From positions 147,531 through 211,530 of the forward strand of contig MU270077.1 in the NCBI GenBank assembly GCA_021432635.1: a DNA stretch of 64,000 nucleotides. The letters run 5' to 3'. The position numbers and the translations under genes are program-made. The notes under the pieces are model-generated. The model worked only from the letters and a program-made list of their open reading frames with translations. It was not told the DNA's origin and did not search any database. Of the stretch, positions 34,547 to 46,234 are shown one piece after another (positions within the stretch are counted from its first letter, which is position 1; the number at the start of each line of letters is the position of its first letter). The DNA is from Thozetella sp. PMI_491. Its lineage: Eukaryota > Ascomycota > Sordariomycetes > Chaetosphaeriales > Chaetosphaeriaceae.

Positions 34547-35700
34547 GGTTTAGGGACCGATGATAACAAAAATTTCTCATCCATACCTATCCCATATCTT
34601 ATTTGGGAGCACTTTATCTGTTACATAGACCACACAACGGAAAGCTCAGGGAATCCGCTGCCAATGCCGTGTGAGACTGGACAATGTCGGGAGGCTTGTT
34701 TGGCTCTCTCGTCTGCATATTGGGCAGGCGAAACAGGCATTCCGGGGCCCCTGATTGGTGAGTGTTTCTACCCCTTGTCCCTTGGCGATGCGACGCTTGA
34801 CCTAGCAAAGTTTCTCGGAAGCTAGGAGAGAGAGTCACAAGACCTACCAAGCTGAGCATATTGCTTATGCTCAACCACGCCCTCAGCGCAGAGAGACAAC
34901 TTTCCCGTAGTCCGATACGAAGGTCTGGGGATACCTTGTTGGATTCGCCCCGGCAGTAGCTGTTTTCGTAAGATTACCGCTCCACCAAAAGGAACCGCAC
35001 GGTTAAACACATGCTATTGGGCTGGACGCGTTTTTTGTCTATTGGAAGCAGGGCCATGATCCCTATGCGTGTCCTGACGCAGCACACAGTTGCAGGCCCT
35101 TGCATCCCTGTGACATTCCATATGGTGGCGGTGACTTGCTCGACGTATCACTTCCCAGCATTTTCGGCTTCAGAGGCCTTTCTCTAACCAACGCTCGTCT
35201 CTGTCTACGTAGCCTTGGTCTACCGAACCTCATCTTCTCCTTCGTCCCTGAGGCTGCGGTGCCTTATTAGAAGTCAGTGCTAGGCCTTTGAAGACCCTCA
35301 CCGTACGGGGTTTTATCCCAGGCCTTTAGCACTTTGTTTGGGATTGGGCATTGTCCAGTTGGCCGTTCCGGGTAGCCGGTTATCGGAAGAAGAAGCGTCC
35401 GAATCTCGCCCGATCTCGCTCCGTTTATGGCAGCGTCTTGTAGGCACTCGGTGCAGCCGCCAGGCTATCGTTTTTGTCCGCCTGCCTTGTCGAGTTATAA
35501 CCGTCAAACAATGGTTCGGGGGAAAGATGGCGCATTCTTAAATTGACACTTCGGAATTTGGAAAGATTCACTAGGTAACTATAATACGCTATAAAACATA
35601 ATTGGGATATTCTGGGGCAAATTCTCTGTCCCACGCTTCGTAGTTCCAGTGCTGCCCCGCAGCTCATGGGTCCAAATAGACAACATCTATCTTGTATGGT
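34547..35700. other. Intergenic region, no gene seen
   Basis: About 1.15 kb with only short unsupported frames. I see no tRNA-like fold, repeat or motif. Confidence 0.5.
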
Positions 35701-36696
35701 TTACAATAGCATGCAGGCTATGCCAACAAAAACCGGCCAAAGGCCAACCGCCGAGATTAGAGGATTGTGCGCTCCACTTGTCGCGTCCGGAGCGGTGGTG
35801 ACTTCTGAGGCAGCTTCGGTTGCCGTGTCTAATCATCTTAGCTGAGTCTCGCGGAGCGGCAGGTGATAAATATTTGGCAAAATTGCAACGCAGGAGAAGG
35901 TTGGGAAGAGGGGAGATGGGATGGTCGTACCTGCCAAACTATCGGCCTTGGACTTGGACAAGGCCGCGCAGGTGGAGACAAGTGTAGCATTGTTCTTCAG
36001 CTTGGCTAGAAGCGCTGAATCTTTGGTAGATTTGTCCTTGATCGCGGCCGTCTCTGTGGCATTTCCTTTGGTCTTCTCGGCGACGGCTGTCGCATTTCCA
36101 GCAAAGGCGACGAAAGCCTCTAGCTTATTGATTTCGGCGCACTTTCGCTTATCCTTATTCTTTGCATCTAAGTCATGGCAGAGACCAACCAGAGTCGAGT
36201 TGCCCTCCAACTTCTTCAGTTTGGCAGCCACCTTTGGCTCTTCGGCGCTGATCTCTGCGGCTTTAGTGGCGTTCCCTTTTGTCTTCTCCTCGACGGCCGT
36301 CTTGTTGCTAGCAAACTTTACAAATCTTTCTAGCTGAGCAAGCTTCTTACAGTCGTGACGGAGCTTATCGGCTGCTGCGATGATAGCGCAGTCCTTGACT
36401 AGAGTGGCATTTCCTTTGAGAGCGGCAAGTTTCGACGCCTGAGCGGAGGCTTTTGCCTCGAGCTCTCGCGCCTTGGTGGCGTTGTGGTGCGTCTTGTCGT
36501 CAAGGGCTGTTGCATTGGCTACGAGATTTTCTAGCTTCTCTAGCCTGGTGATCTCCTGGCACTCTTTCTCGACGGCATCGACTTTGCCATGGTGGTGATG
36601 GTGGTGCTTCTTCGCGCTGTCCGAGCCTCCCTTGTCTGCATCAGATGCGACAGCCAGCGCGCAGAGAAATGCGAGGGTAAATCCCAAAAGCTTCAT
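35701..36696 (-). CDS. Secreted, probably GPI-anchored three-module glycoprotein
   Basis: Two exons (36696-35931 and 35804-35701) give 289 residues. A signal peptide covers residues 1-18, then a His6 run at 31-36. Three 58-residue modules start at Cys46, Cys116 and Cys186 and end at Cys103, Cys173 and Cys243, an exact 70-residue period. Each has N-glycosylation sequons at module positions 16, 27 and 51, so nine in all. The modules are Ala/Lys/Glu-rich and probably helical, each perhaps closed by a disulfide. The second exon encodes a small-residue stretch and a hydrophobic tail ending in LL, as in GPI-anchored proteins. I do not recognise the family. A cell-wall or surface role is inferred; the His run may bind metal. 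Confidence 0.82.
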
Positions 36697-38364
36697 GGTC
36701 CTAGATAACCGATTATGTTCAGAGAAAATTGGAAGGCCGGCAAACGGGCCAGCGGGTGTCTTTTGGTATGTCGAAATGAGCGTAGGAGTTGGAAACCTAG
36801 AGTGTCACGCTACAGGTGAAGAAAATAGATGCGCGCGGATCAATGAGGGGAGGACATACGGTTTCGTGCCAAGCCTTGCCTATATATATATATATACATA
36901 CCCAGCATGATGTGTGCTTCCTTGAACAAACCATTGGCCGCTGCGAAGGATTGACGATGTGTTGGCTGGTGGGCTTGCGGTGAAACGGGCGAGACAAGCG
37001 CCACCAGCGCACGACGCGATCACCTGCAACGGTAGACTAGGGTTCAGCTGTCCCTCATCGTGTCGCTTCCTTTTTAGGAGCGGCCTGGAAGTCGCCGGTG
37101 CCGAGATGATCCAGGAGCCAAATACACGCGTGCTCCACGGGTCACTTCTATGGCGGGCTGTCCATGCATCCAGTCGATCTGTCGCATCTCTTGGCATACG
37201 TCAGCCCCGAGCTTAAATCGCTAGGGGTTCATGGTTTCGGAGTGCCAAGCCTCAGGGGTGATCTACCAATATGCTATTCGTAGGCGCTGGATGGGCATGT
37301 TTCATGTGTTGGGACCGACGCGGCGGGCGACCGGTTGAGTCTCGATTGGACGAAAGCTGCAGCTTTGGTCGCCGCGAACTTTAAAACGTCCCGTCTGATT
37401 ATCCTCCTGCCGTCGGATGTGCCTCTGCCAGGGAGCTATGAGAGAGAACGTGCGCGGCTTTGTGGCTGGCATCATTTTGGGTGGTAATCCTGGTCGCACG
37501 TTCCATCTGAACCCCTCTGTCCGGCCGTTGACGCCGGCGTCCAACCCGCCGATCAGCCCCCATACCCTGGAATACAGTTACCGGGCACCTGGCTTGAAAG
37601 TGGGGTAAGTACTTTGGGTAGAGCTGCGGGGCATCTTTCTAGGTCCTGTTATAAGAAATGGAGGTACATCTTGATCCTGGAGAGATTGTTAGCTTGGAAA
37701 AGTCGCGGCTACGTTGGCATGGATGATTGGCGAATCGCTAGCACCCCTGGTTGATGAGCTCGCTAATCAAGTTCAAAAATGGCTCTGTCGTTTATTCTGT
37801 CCATCCCTCCGTAACGACACTAGTATTGTATCACCTACCCACTCATCCGGGTTATCTGGCCCTGAGCCAATACTTCTGTTGCTTGGTGACAGGATTCCCA
37901 GTAAGTGAGCTCTAATTAACTACCAAATTTTCGAGAACCAGAGTGTAGATCCTGCACGGAGAGCTTAAGGTAATCTGGACGAGATGAGCATACTCGCGGC
38001 ATGTGAAATACACTCGCTCCGGCACGGTTTCCCCAGCTACCTGAATCGTATTTCTTCCTCCACTCGAAGCATTTTATCCTGTGAGAAGTGTTCTGCACCA
38101 TATCGAGAAGCTCCCGCGTATAACTCTGCCGACACCTCGCGGCTGCCCGATCTCACTAAAAGCGAGCCTTTGCTCCCTGATCAAATTGGCGAGCTACATC
38201 GATACGGTTGTACTCTGGCCCTTTCCTCCATTTCGTACCCTCATCTTCGAGTGCTAAGACACGGTAGATTTTATAGAAGCCTGATCTTCACGATGCTTTT
38301 GTGTATAGATTTGCCCGGCATCGCCTCGCGGAAACTAACGGATGCCTAGGCGGCGCAGCTACAT
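36697..38364. other. Intergenic region, no gene recognised
   Basis: About 1.67 kb. It has a (TA)n run at 36881-36895 upstream of the glycoprotein gene. A 121-residue plus-strand frame at 37984-38349 shows no motif or splice support, so I do not call it. Confidence 0.45.
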
Positions 38365-39197
38365 CTACGCGACGCTCACAATAATATCTACAACCTTTTC
38401 GGGCATACTAAGGAGAGGGGAATGACCGGCCGGAAGCTTCACGACCTGGTCAAAACCCCCAATCTGGATGAATGCCTCCTGGTAGGAGGGCTCCAGTGTT
38501 TTATCTTCTTCGCAGAATACATATAACTTAGGAATCTTGATATCCGAAGTAATGAAATGAGGAAAGTGACAGAGGCTAGAGCGACTTTGGGCTTTGTAGA
38601 GGGCTTTCCACGCAGTCTCTTGGCCTGCATCATCGAGGTCGCTGTAGAAAAGAGCTTTTGCAGGCTCCTGGAGGTAAAGGATTCCGTCCTAGAGGCGGCT
38701 GGTTAGCCAACACGTACATGAATCCACCCACGGGGGCAGTATTTTGAGAACGAGGCACGCACCTTGAGCACATGATAAGGCATGAGGGGCGGTTCTGAAT
38801 CATCGCCCATGATGCTCTTGCCGCGGACTGGATAAGAAAAACCAGCGATCGAAACCAGGGCCTTTATGCCGCCCTTCAATCCTTTGGCGGCCCGCTCTTC
38901 AATAGTTTGGCCTTCCACTGCGAGCGTAGCGGGCACGCTACCGTAGCTGTGGGATACGATGACGGCTTCGTCACCGTTATCCAGTGCCGGTAAAAGGACG
39001 CTGTGGATGAGTTTGACATCATCCAGTGCTGTAGTGCCGGCCAGCCCCGTCACTTCTGTTGACTCGCCACATACAGCAAGGGGTGGGGTGAGGACGGTGT
39101 GGCCCTGCTTCCGAAGGCCATCTGCCACAGCGTTCCAACTCGATGGGCGATGAAAAGCGCCGGGGACGAGGACAATGACTGGCTTACTGGACGACAT
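38365..39197 (-). CDS. Alpha/beta hydrolase (AB_hydrolase_6 type)
   Basis: Two exons (39197-38763 and 38688-38365) give 252 residues from the ATG of MSSSKPVIVLVPGAF; an upstream in-frame ATG at 39245 would add 16 residues without homology. The core is complete: HRPSSWNAVADGL after strand 1, nucleophile elbow SHSYGS, an acidic residue in CEEDKTLEP and the final His in PAGHSP. This is the pattern of small fungal esterases related to plant methyl esterases and salicylate-type hydrolases. Probably cytosolic. The exact ester is unknown and the neighbours give no firm hint. Confidence 0.85.
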
Positions 39198-39999
39198 GTT
39201 GCTGCACTGGAATAATGAAGACTTTGCTTGGTCGGGGCGAGGCAACGAGTTCGAAACCTCACGGTGAAGGCAAGGCGCCTCGTGCTCTTAAATAACCAAG
39301 GCAGCTGACACTCAAGGGCCTCCAGTCGCATAATTGGCTCAATGCGGAATGGCTACCGCACCCTAGACAGCTAACGTGATGGATTCGTTGTTTTAGGTTA
39401 CCCGGAAAACCCGGCTAGCGCTGATTCCGTAATGAGCGACGAATCAGGCCATAAACGAGGCCAGTAATTCCCAGACCAGGCACGTCTGGGTAATTATGAA
39501 AGTCCACCCGGCCAAAAACAAAATAAAACAAAACCAGATCAAAACACAACGGCAGAAACAACAATGTGTCATCAGGAAATTTGAAAAGGGAGTAGACAAA
39601 CATCAGCCATAAGTGCTCCTTATTGGAACATGCGACCAAGGGCTTACACGGGCGCCGCGAATCATGCAATGAACACTAAGCAGAGTTCCAGTTCTAAAGA
39701 AGACAAGTTCTTCCACCGCAAGCAAAAGATTGTACCGAGAGTGTCGTCAGATGCTAGATCTAGCCCGGTGCATCCTAGGCAATTGGAAAACAATCCCAAA
39801 AGTTGATCCCATCGTAGGAGTGGGTCTCGTCTCGCTGGGTGCGGCAGTTGGACGGAAATCGAACGGACAGCCAAGACTCGCCCGTTTGGGCCGACATACT
39901 CTTTGTTCGGTGTGAAATCCTCAGCCATATCGGAGTAAAGAAAACCAAGACTAGGACCTTAGCAGGAGCTACAGCAGCAGAGCGCTCTCCAATGGCTGG
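39198..39999. other. Intergenic region
   Basis: About 800 bp upstream of the alpha/beta hydrolase. It may contain eroded N-terminal sequence of the PhyH-like fragment that follows, but no readable domain is left. Confidence 0.4.
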
Positions 40000-40380
40000 T
40001 TGGTATGTTCTCGCAGCTTTGACATATTTTTTGATGGCCACCTCCTGGAGGAAAGAAGAAAGGTCCGCCCTCCTGTACAGCCAACCGTTAAGCGTAGGAG
40101 CATACGGGACATGAGGCTATGGCATGCTGGAATGCCCAACAAGACCAAAGACACGGTTCGCGTTATGATCAATCTCATTTATTTTGCCGATTGGTATCGC
40201 TGCCCGATGCAGATCAAATTTCCTCCCGAGTCGAAGGAGAAGATTGAAGAATTAGAGAGGATGAGTGGCACGAAGATTGCGGCGCAATACGTCAAGGGTT
40301 TCGACCATATGAGCTTGAGGCATACTCACGACTTTGGGCAGGACAATAAGCGAGAGCATTGGGGAAGAAATCTTGAGTAA
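40000..40380 (+). pseudogene. Phytanoyl-CoA dioxygenase-like (PhyH) C-terminal fragment
   Basis: A 126-codon frame whose second half reads IRDMRLWHAGMPNKT...VRVMINLIYFADWYR, a clear match to the C-terminal core of fungal PhyH-family Fe(II)/2-oxoglutarate dioxygenases, including the second metal His (LWHAG) and the Arg binding 2-oxoglutarate (VRVM). The frame opens with TTG, not ATG. The N-terminal half with the first His-x-Asp is not found upstream in any frame, and the region before the motif looks scrambled. It is most likely a decayed gene; an unrecognised multi-exon gene is possible. Confidence 0.5.
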
Positions 40381-40718
40381 AATCGTTCGATGCCCAATCA
40401 GAGAGAAAAGGCTGTCGGATGTCGTTTTTACAAGCAACACAGGTCTAGTGGTATAGAAGGGCAGCCAAGGGATATATATAACTGGGTTTTCAGGCTCGCA
40501 CAAGGGCTCGATAGATGGGGGCAGCTAGGTGCCGTACTCATGGTTGAGAGTGTACTGTGTTAGTCGGTTGGTCCAAGGCAACGAGCAGGTAGTAGTGATA
40601 AATTAGCTCGCGTCTTTTGCTTATTTTTTATCGAGCTGGCTAACTATTGTACACTATATTGCCGTGAGTGAACTCGGCAGCCGCGTAACTATGCCTCCTG
40701 AAAGCTGATTTTGTGTTT

Positions 40719-42409
40719 TTAAGTTTTGTCCGCAATATCTACGGCGTACTCCGCCCCGTACTCCATTCCGTCCGTGCTGATCGGCTCACTCGGCGAGATA
40801 TACGTCTCTACAGCGGGGAAGATCTTGGTCAGAGTAACGTAAATAAAGAAGGCGCTGAGGAAGCCATAAAACCAGACGAGGTCGCCGATGTAAGCCGCCC
40901 CGCCGATATCAAGCGAAGGGTTCACACTCGCGGCCAGGCTAGGCATGGTAGGTCCGATGCTTGCCAGCATCGCCAGCATTGCCCTCCAGTTCCACCCTTT
41001 CTGGTATCGATATCGCCCTGAAGGATCGTACAAGGAGGAAACATCCACACGTCTCCGCTTGATAACCCAGTAATCGGCGATGGAGATGGCGATGATAGGA
41101 GCTAGGAAGATGCCAAGGCTCGCCATGAAGTTGATCAAGCTTTCGGCACTTGTGATGATCTTCCATGGGACCATGACCCAACCTCCAATCACGGTGCAGA
41201 TGAGAGCAGCCCGACGGATGTTGATGTACTTGGGAAACAGGCTGGCAAGATCGTTTGAGGCCGAGATCACATTGGCCGACACATTGACCCCGATCTGTGC
41301 TATCATCCAGGCTAGCCCACAATAGAACGCGCCGGCACGTCCACCCGACGAAGTCCAGTGACTTGCCAGAGTCAGAGGATCCCAGATGTACTCTCCATAG
41401 GCAACCTTGGATGCTGAAGCACTAATAATTCCCAAGAGAGCAATCAGAAAGCAGATGACGGGGAAGAAGAGGGGTTGGAAGAAGGTGTCACGGGGCCTCT
41501 TGACATAGCGGGTAAAGTCCGAAATATTGGTGCCTACTGTTGACCAGCTGCCCGTTTGCGAGGTGAGTGTTGAGACAATCAGCCAGGACCTCGTCCAACC
41601 CGAAACTGTGGGACTTTGATTCCAGATGTCGCCTGAACCACCGGCCATGACGCAGACAGCAATTGTCGTGCCCACGGCAGCTGTGACTGTGACGAATGCC
41701 TTCAGCACGAAGAACCACTTGAGCTTATGGGGGTGTATCATGAGGAAAGGTAACTGGATGATCCAGAATAGAAAGTGGCTCAATAGCCCCTGGCTTGTGA
41801 TTCCAGCACTCGTAGGCAAGTGGTTCGGTATGTTTTGATAGCTCGGCCAGATGGCCGTAAGCATGACGGTGACGGCCGTGCTACCGGTGTAGGTCTGGAT
41901 TGCATGCCAAAAGAGCGCGGTGACCATCCGGCACACTACAGGAAATTTGGCGCCGTAGTATCCGAAAGCCGATCGAATCCAGACGGGAAACGGAACCCGT
42001 AGATACGCGCCTGGTGCTCCGTTGAAGGCGATGGCAAAGGACATGATGACTGAGCCGACGATGACGCACCATACGGCTTCTCGCCATGTCAGGCCAATGG
42101 CTAGGACAGAAGCCCCGATCTCCCAGCTCTGGGCCGAGAGCTATATTGGAAGCAACTGTTAGCGCCTTCCTCATATATACGACACTTGGGTGGCGTGGAC
42201 GGGCAACTCACTATGTCGGATGCCCAGTATCCCAGAACCGATAGGGGGGTCCAGACGCGTCGTTCGGGAGGTGTGACGTCGAGGTCAACGTTTGTCCACG
42301 ATCCTTCAGGTGCGAATGAGCTGGGTTGTTTCGGGAGGACCCATCCTGAGATGCGAGGCTTGCGTCCAGCCTGCTGCAACTGCTTGATTTTACTTCGAGC
42401 TCTATCCAT
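40719..42409 (-). CDS. NCS1 family nucleobase/allantoin-type permease
   Basis: Two exons (42409-42212 and 42140-40719) give 539 residues; an ATG 36 bp upstream is an alternative start. The N-terminal motif SFAPEGSWTNVDLDVTPPERRVW leads into TM1, as in fungal Fur-type NCS1 carriers (uracil, allantoin, uridine). About twelve membrane segments follow, with SWSTVGTNISDFTRYVKRPRD in the TM6 region and IADYWVIKRRRVD near TM10. It would import a nucleobase, hydantoin or allantoin-like nitrogen source by proton or sodium symport at the plasma membrane. It precedes a regulator and an amidase, which could act with it on an imported cyclic or acyclic amide. Confidence 0.88.
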
Positions 42410-43267
42410 GGTCGAGGTTGATGACGGAGTGATGGCTCCCGACAATGTCTCGGCATAGGATGTTGCTGGTTGGGCTCTTTTAATGGTCGCAGGATTGGCA
42501 CATTATGCTTTTTATCTGCATGGGATGCTCAACTGCACTAGTACTTAAGAAAGCCGTAAAAGGGTTGCAGCAAAGTGATAAGAAGGAATCTCTAGCACCT
42601 GCATCGAGCAGGAAGCTGGTGCATTGCCTACGAGCCAATAGGCACGACGCTGTTGGGAAACCGCATTTCAATTCTTCGGCCGAGTTTAGCACTGAATGAC
42701 ATCGATAAGGGTACGATAACAAGCGGAAATACCAGAGAGGAAGCCCCATAGCGGACAAAGCAATGCTCCAAAACTCAGTTTTATTGGCTGAACCTTGGGA
42801 ATAACGGACTAGGGGACGGAGATGAGCGACAGCCTGTAGCGTTGTGATGACTGCCTCCTTGCATCTCGTACGAGATAGCACAGATTGCTCGTGGTCTGTG
42901 TGCTGCGGACAAGTCCGATCACCTCAGTAGCGTGTCCTAGTACTCTAGTCTCTGTATCGCAATCGTGCTTAACGTCTATCTTGTGCTCTATAGCGTATAA
43001 CGACACTACACGGTCAAAGTTGCAATACGACTCTAGGCATACTGGTTTTGCTCTACCACTCGCTCTAGCCACCCATGGTGGTAGGTATTAAAACAGTCAT
43101 CGACAAGGGGTACCTATTCGGACTCATTATCATCTAAACTCTCCAAAATTCGGGTCCGTAAGACCAAGTTACAAAAGGGAAGGCAGAGAAGATGGTACAG
43201 TGAATTTCTTGCTGGTACCGATCTTGGCTCGTACGGAATATGTTGAGCAGCACAGCTTCACATGGAA
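42410..43267. other. Intergenic region between permease and regulator
   Basis: About 860 bp upstream of the NCS1 gene and downstream of the Zn2Cys6 gene. Only short frames; nothing recognised. Confidence 0.5.
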
Positions 43268-45762
43268 TTATCCCGGCCCGTATCTATCATCCATGAAGTC
43301 CTCCAAAAGACCGCCCCATTCTTCTCGAGAGTAAGGGAATACGACCTCGTGGGCTTGAGAAGTATTTGCATCCGAGGATTGGTCATCTGCCGCGGCCACA
43401 CGGCGGACCAAATCGCCAATGTCCGCTTCTATATCCGCCGAGTACTGTGAGCAATGCTCAAGATCCATCAGAGCGCCTAGCAAATTCGCCCCTCTTCGAG
43501 CCATGGAACTAGCCTGCTTCTGCTGCTCGACAAAAGCCTGGGCAAATTCTATACGTTGGCGGATCCTTGTTAGATTGTGGGTTAAAGGATTTCGAGATTG
43601 GAAGAGCAGTGCCAAAACCAGCATGATGGAGCAGCTAATGATATGTGTCAGAGTCGTCCACATTCTGGAAACTATCTTACACTCCATGCTATCAGGCCAA
43701 CGTTGAATTGCCTCGAGAGCGCGTTCGGCTATAGTGATGCAGGAGAGCTGTGGAGAAGTAAGCATAGAAACCGACACTAATAATACAAATTATGGCTCTT
43801 TACCTGGGAGAATGAGAATCGTCTATCATGAAAACTTGACAGCTGGAAGTGCCGGTGAACGGTTAAAATCTTGGTCGCAAGGTCAGCCATGGATCCACGT
43901 GGCTACTATAGGGCCCGGCAGGCTTGATGGTTCACCTTGTGAGCAGTAGACAGTAAGATCAACCCCGGCACGAAATCGACAGGACACGAGTCCATGTTTG
44001 TGAATTCACGGATCCCTGTCTCCGTCTCTTGCATGTATAATGGCCATGCGGAGTAAAGTTTCTTGATCTCTTCATCGGCCCAGATCACCTGGTCGTACAG
44101 CTTCATCAAATTGCCTGGCTCGTTGTTTGGGTGCCCAATCCGGCACATCCGGTCTTGATGCTTCCAGATAATGATAGAAACTTGGAAGATCAGCCAACGC
44201 TAGGGTGGATAGATGGTTGCGCATGATCGGCATCGTAAGTCCGTACCTTGGTTCAGGGATGTAACCCAGCGACTGGGCGTGCATATTTCTTCTGGCTGTG
44301 ATACGACGACGCCATCCTTGACCATTCGGTCAATGTCCTCGAAGGTATCGGCTGGTATTGCCGTGTTGAATTGTACTGGATGTATCTGGCAGGTATTTTG
44401 AAATGGAATTTGGAACCAGTCGTAACGCACGAGAAACCACCAGACACGTTTCTCGACTTCACGGTCAATCAACCTCCGGGCGCTAATGCTACCGTTTGCC
44501 TCAGATGTTGAAAGAACGGATCGATTGCCCCCAAGTCTGTGAAGGTTCATGCATTGAGATATTCGAATTGCAGACGATATCAGAATGCAAATAAGGTCAG
44601 ATTTGTCGATGTTGTGGGCAACTTGGAGCAGCAGGCATATGGCCTGGACAGATGTCAATTTATGCTCGTCCATGAACCGCGCCTTAAACAAGGTCTCTAC
44701 ACTCTTTTCGAAAAGAACCCGAGCCGTGTCCCCGGTACCTACGTAGGGATTTAGCATTGGTATCCTTCATGGACGGGGAATTATGGGTTGACAAACCGGC
44801 CATGGGTTGCGGAAGATACAACGGTCTGCTTTCGCCGAGGTGGTATAAGGTCTGCTGCAATGGAATTGTTAGCCTGGAACTGGCAGCCGAGTAAGGAGAT
44901 AAGGCATTGTGCTGAGACGTACAGAGAGCAGGGCATAGTACAAGGCAAGCCATGATTTATCGCAGTCCTGGCGCAGAATGTTACCTTCAAAGTCTTGTCG
45001 GAAGACCTGCAGATGAACAACGTTATGCATCCACGTAAGATGTGCCTGGTGAAGTTCCAAGAGCACGCGAGCCTCGTCAACTGGGAGGAATGTATCCCAC
45101 GAACGGGCTGAGGCATCGGAAAGGATAGAGGGGCCAGGTTGTGGCTGAGCTATGCTGGGCTGACCAACGAATCGATTCAAAATGCTTCGGCGCCCGTATG
45201 CGAGAAACTCAAGATGCGCAGTGTCCTCGTTAGTAAGGCGACTGTCGGCCTTCTGCAAGGATGCAGCTTCCGCATCTTGTGGAAGCTCCGCGGTGCAATT
45301 GCCAATCAGCGTACCAGGGCTAGTCATTCGCAGCGCTGGACCATCCTCTGCTAGCTCTACGGCCAGTCTGGCCGCTGAACGGGACGAGCTCCTACTGGAG
45401 ATGCGACCGCTTGAGTGCCTCAGGGTTCCTAAACTTGAGCCTACGCTATTCTGAGATGTTCGGGGCGTTGCCAGCTTTCTGCTGACCACGGCTACCTGTT
45501 CCCGCTGGCAAGAGCTGGTCTTGTTCTGCCGTATGCAACCTGTGCAGGGGATTGTTTTGGAGCATCTGACCTTGCGTCGCACGCATTCGGTACATGCCAA
45601 GACCGTCCTCTGGCTGTTTCTGACGGGGACTGCATCCGACATGGCGCGAGGGCGTGATAGAGAGGAAACGTTGGCCGCGACTTGTGATGCTGCAAGAGCC
45701 GGCCGAGCTGGGGGCAGACGAATGGGGCTAGAGAAAATCGGCTCAGGGGTGGTGGAAGCCAA
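43268..45762 (-). CDS. Zn2Cys6 transcription factor
   Basis: Five exons (45762-44923, 44854-44797, 44738-44247, 44180-43936, 43747-43268) give 704 residues; introns are 68, 58, 66 and 188 nt and all junctions keep frame. Zn2Cys6 residues are Cys57, 60, 67, 73, 76 and 85 (CTECVRRKVRC...CTGC...C). A Ser/Arg-rich linker follows, then the fungal-specific regulatory domain (LDVHLTWMHNVVH-like segment, ALSIIIWKHQDRMCRIGHP-like segment, QTLYHLGESRPLYLP). It is divergent from the amidase at 46235, sharing 472 bp, so the two may be co-regulated. The 58-nt intron with donor GTTTGT is the least certain. Confidence 0.85.
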
Positions 45763-46234
45763 CGAGCGCTACGCTCACTCGACTCGAGTATCAGGGTCGC
45801 AAGTCGGCCGAGCGGGACACAGTGGGCCTCGATAAGAAAACGCCATTAGACTCGCCGATTATTCACGAGAGGCTACCCGAGGTGCTTGCTTATCTTAGCG
45901 TCCAAATGCACCAAAGCTTGGATTAGCAAATTTATCAGGTGTGGTGGGTTTGGCAAGGAACAACCTAGATCAATCGTTATCTCGGCCGGCGCCTTGGTTG
46001 CTAGGGCGGGTTTCCACCATGTGTGCATCTAGCCATATTGGCGTTGACCTGTCGCTGTAGTGCCCACGGCAGTTCACTATCCCTATACGTTAGAGGCGCA
46101 CAGTTAATGCTTTGAAAAGTGAACATCTTTTTCACCAAGGTACCTCAGTGACGCCCATCGCGGATGAAGCGTTTGCCAAGGAGAGCTCCCTCCTCATCAC
46201 CGTAAATTCAACGCCGAGACGCCTGTCACCCGAT

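Noticed and set aside
36590-36606. His6 run as a cloning tag or contamination
   Set aside because: It is encoded by native sequence within a signal-peptide protein with an intron and conserved repeats; nothing vector-like surrounds it.
35701-36696. Three-module glycoprotein as a second RiPP precursor
   Set aside because: Modules are long, Cys-framed and glycosylated, without Kex2-type basic sites between them, and it has a GPI-like tail and no modifying enzyme next to it.
37984-38349. 121-residue plus-strand frame
   Set aside because: No recognisable domain and no clear splicing partners; composition looks non-coding.
31036-40380. Long plus-strand frames over the regulator genes as extra proteins
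   Set aside because: They are antisense to well-supported exons, lack motifs and follow third-position bias of the true strand.
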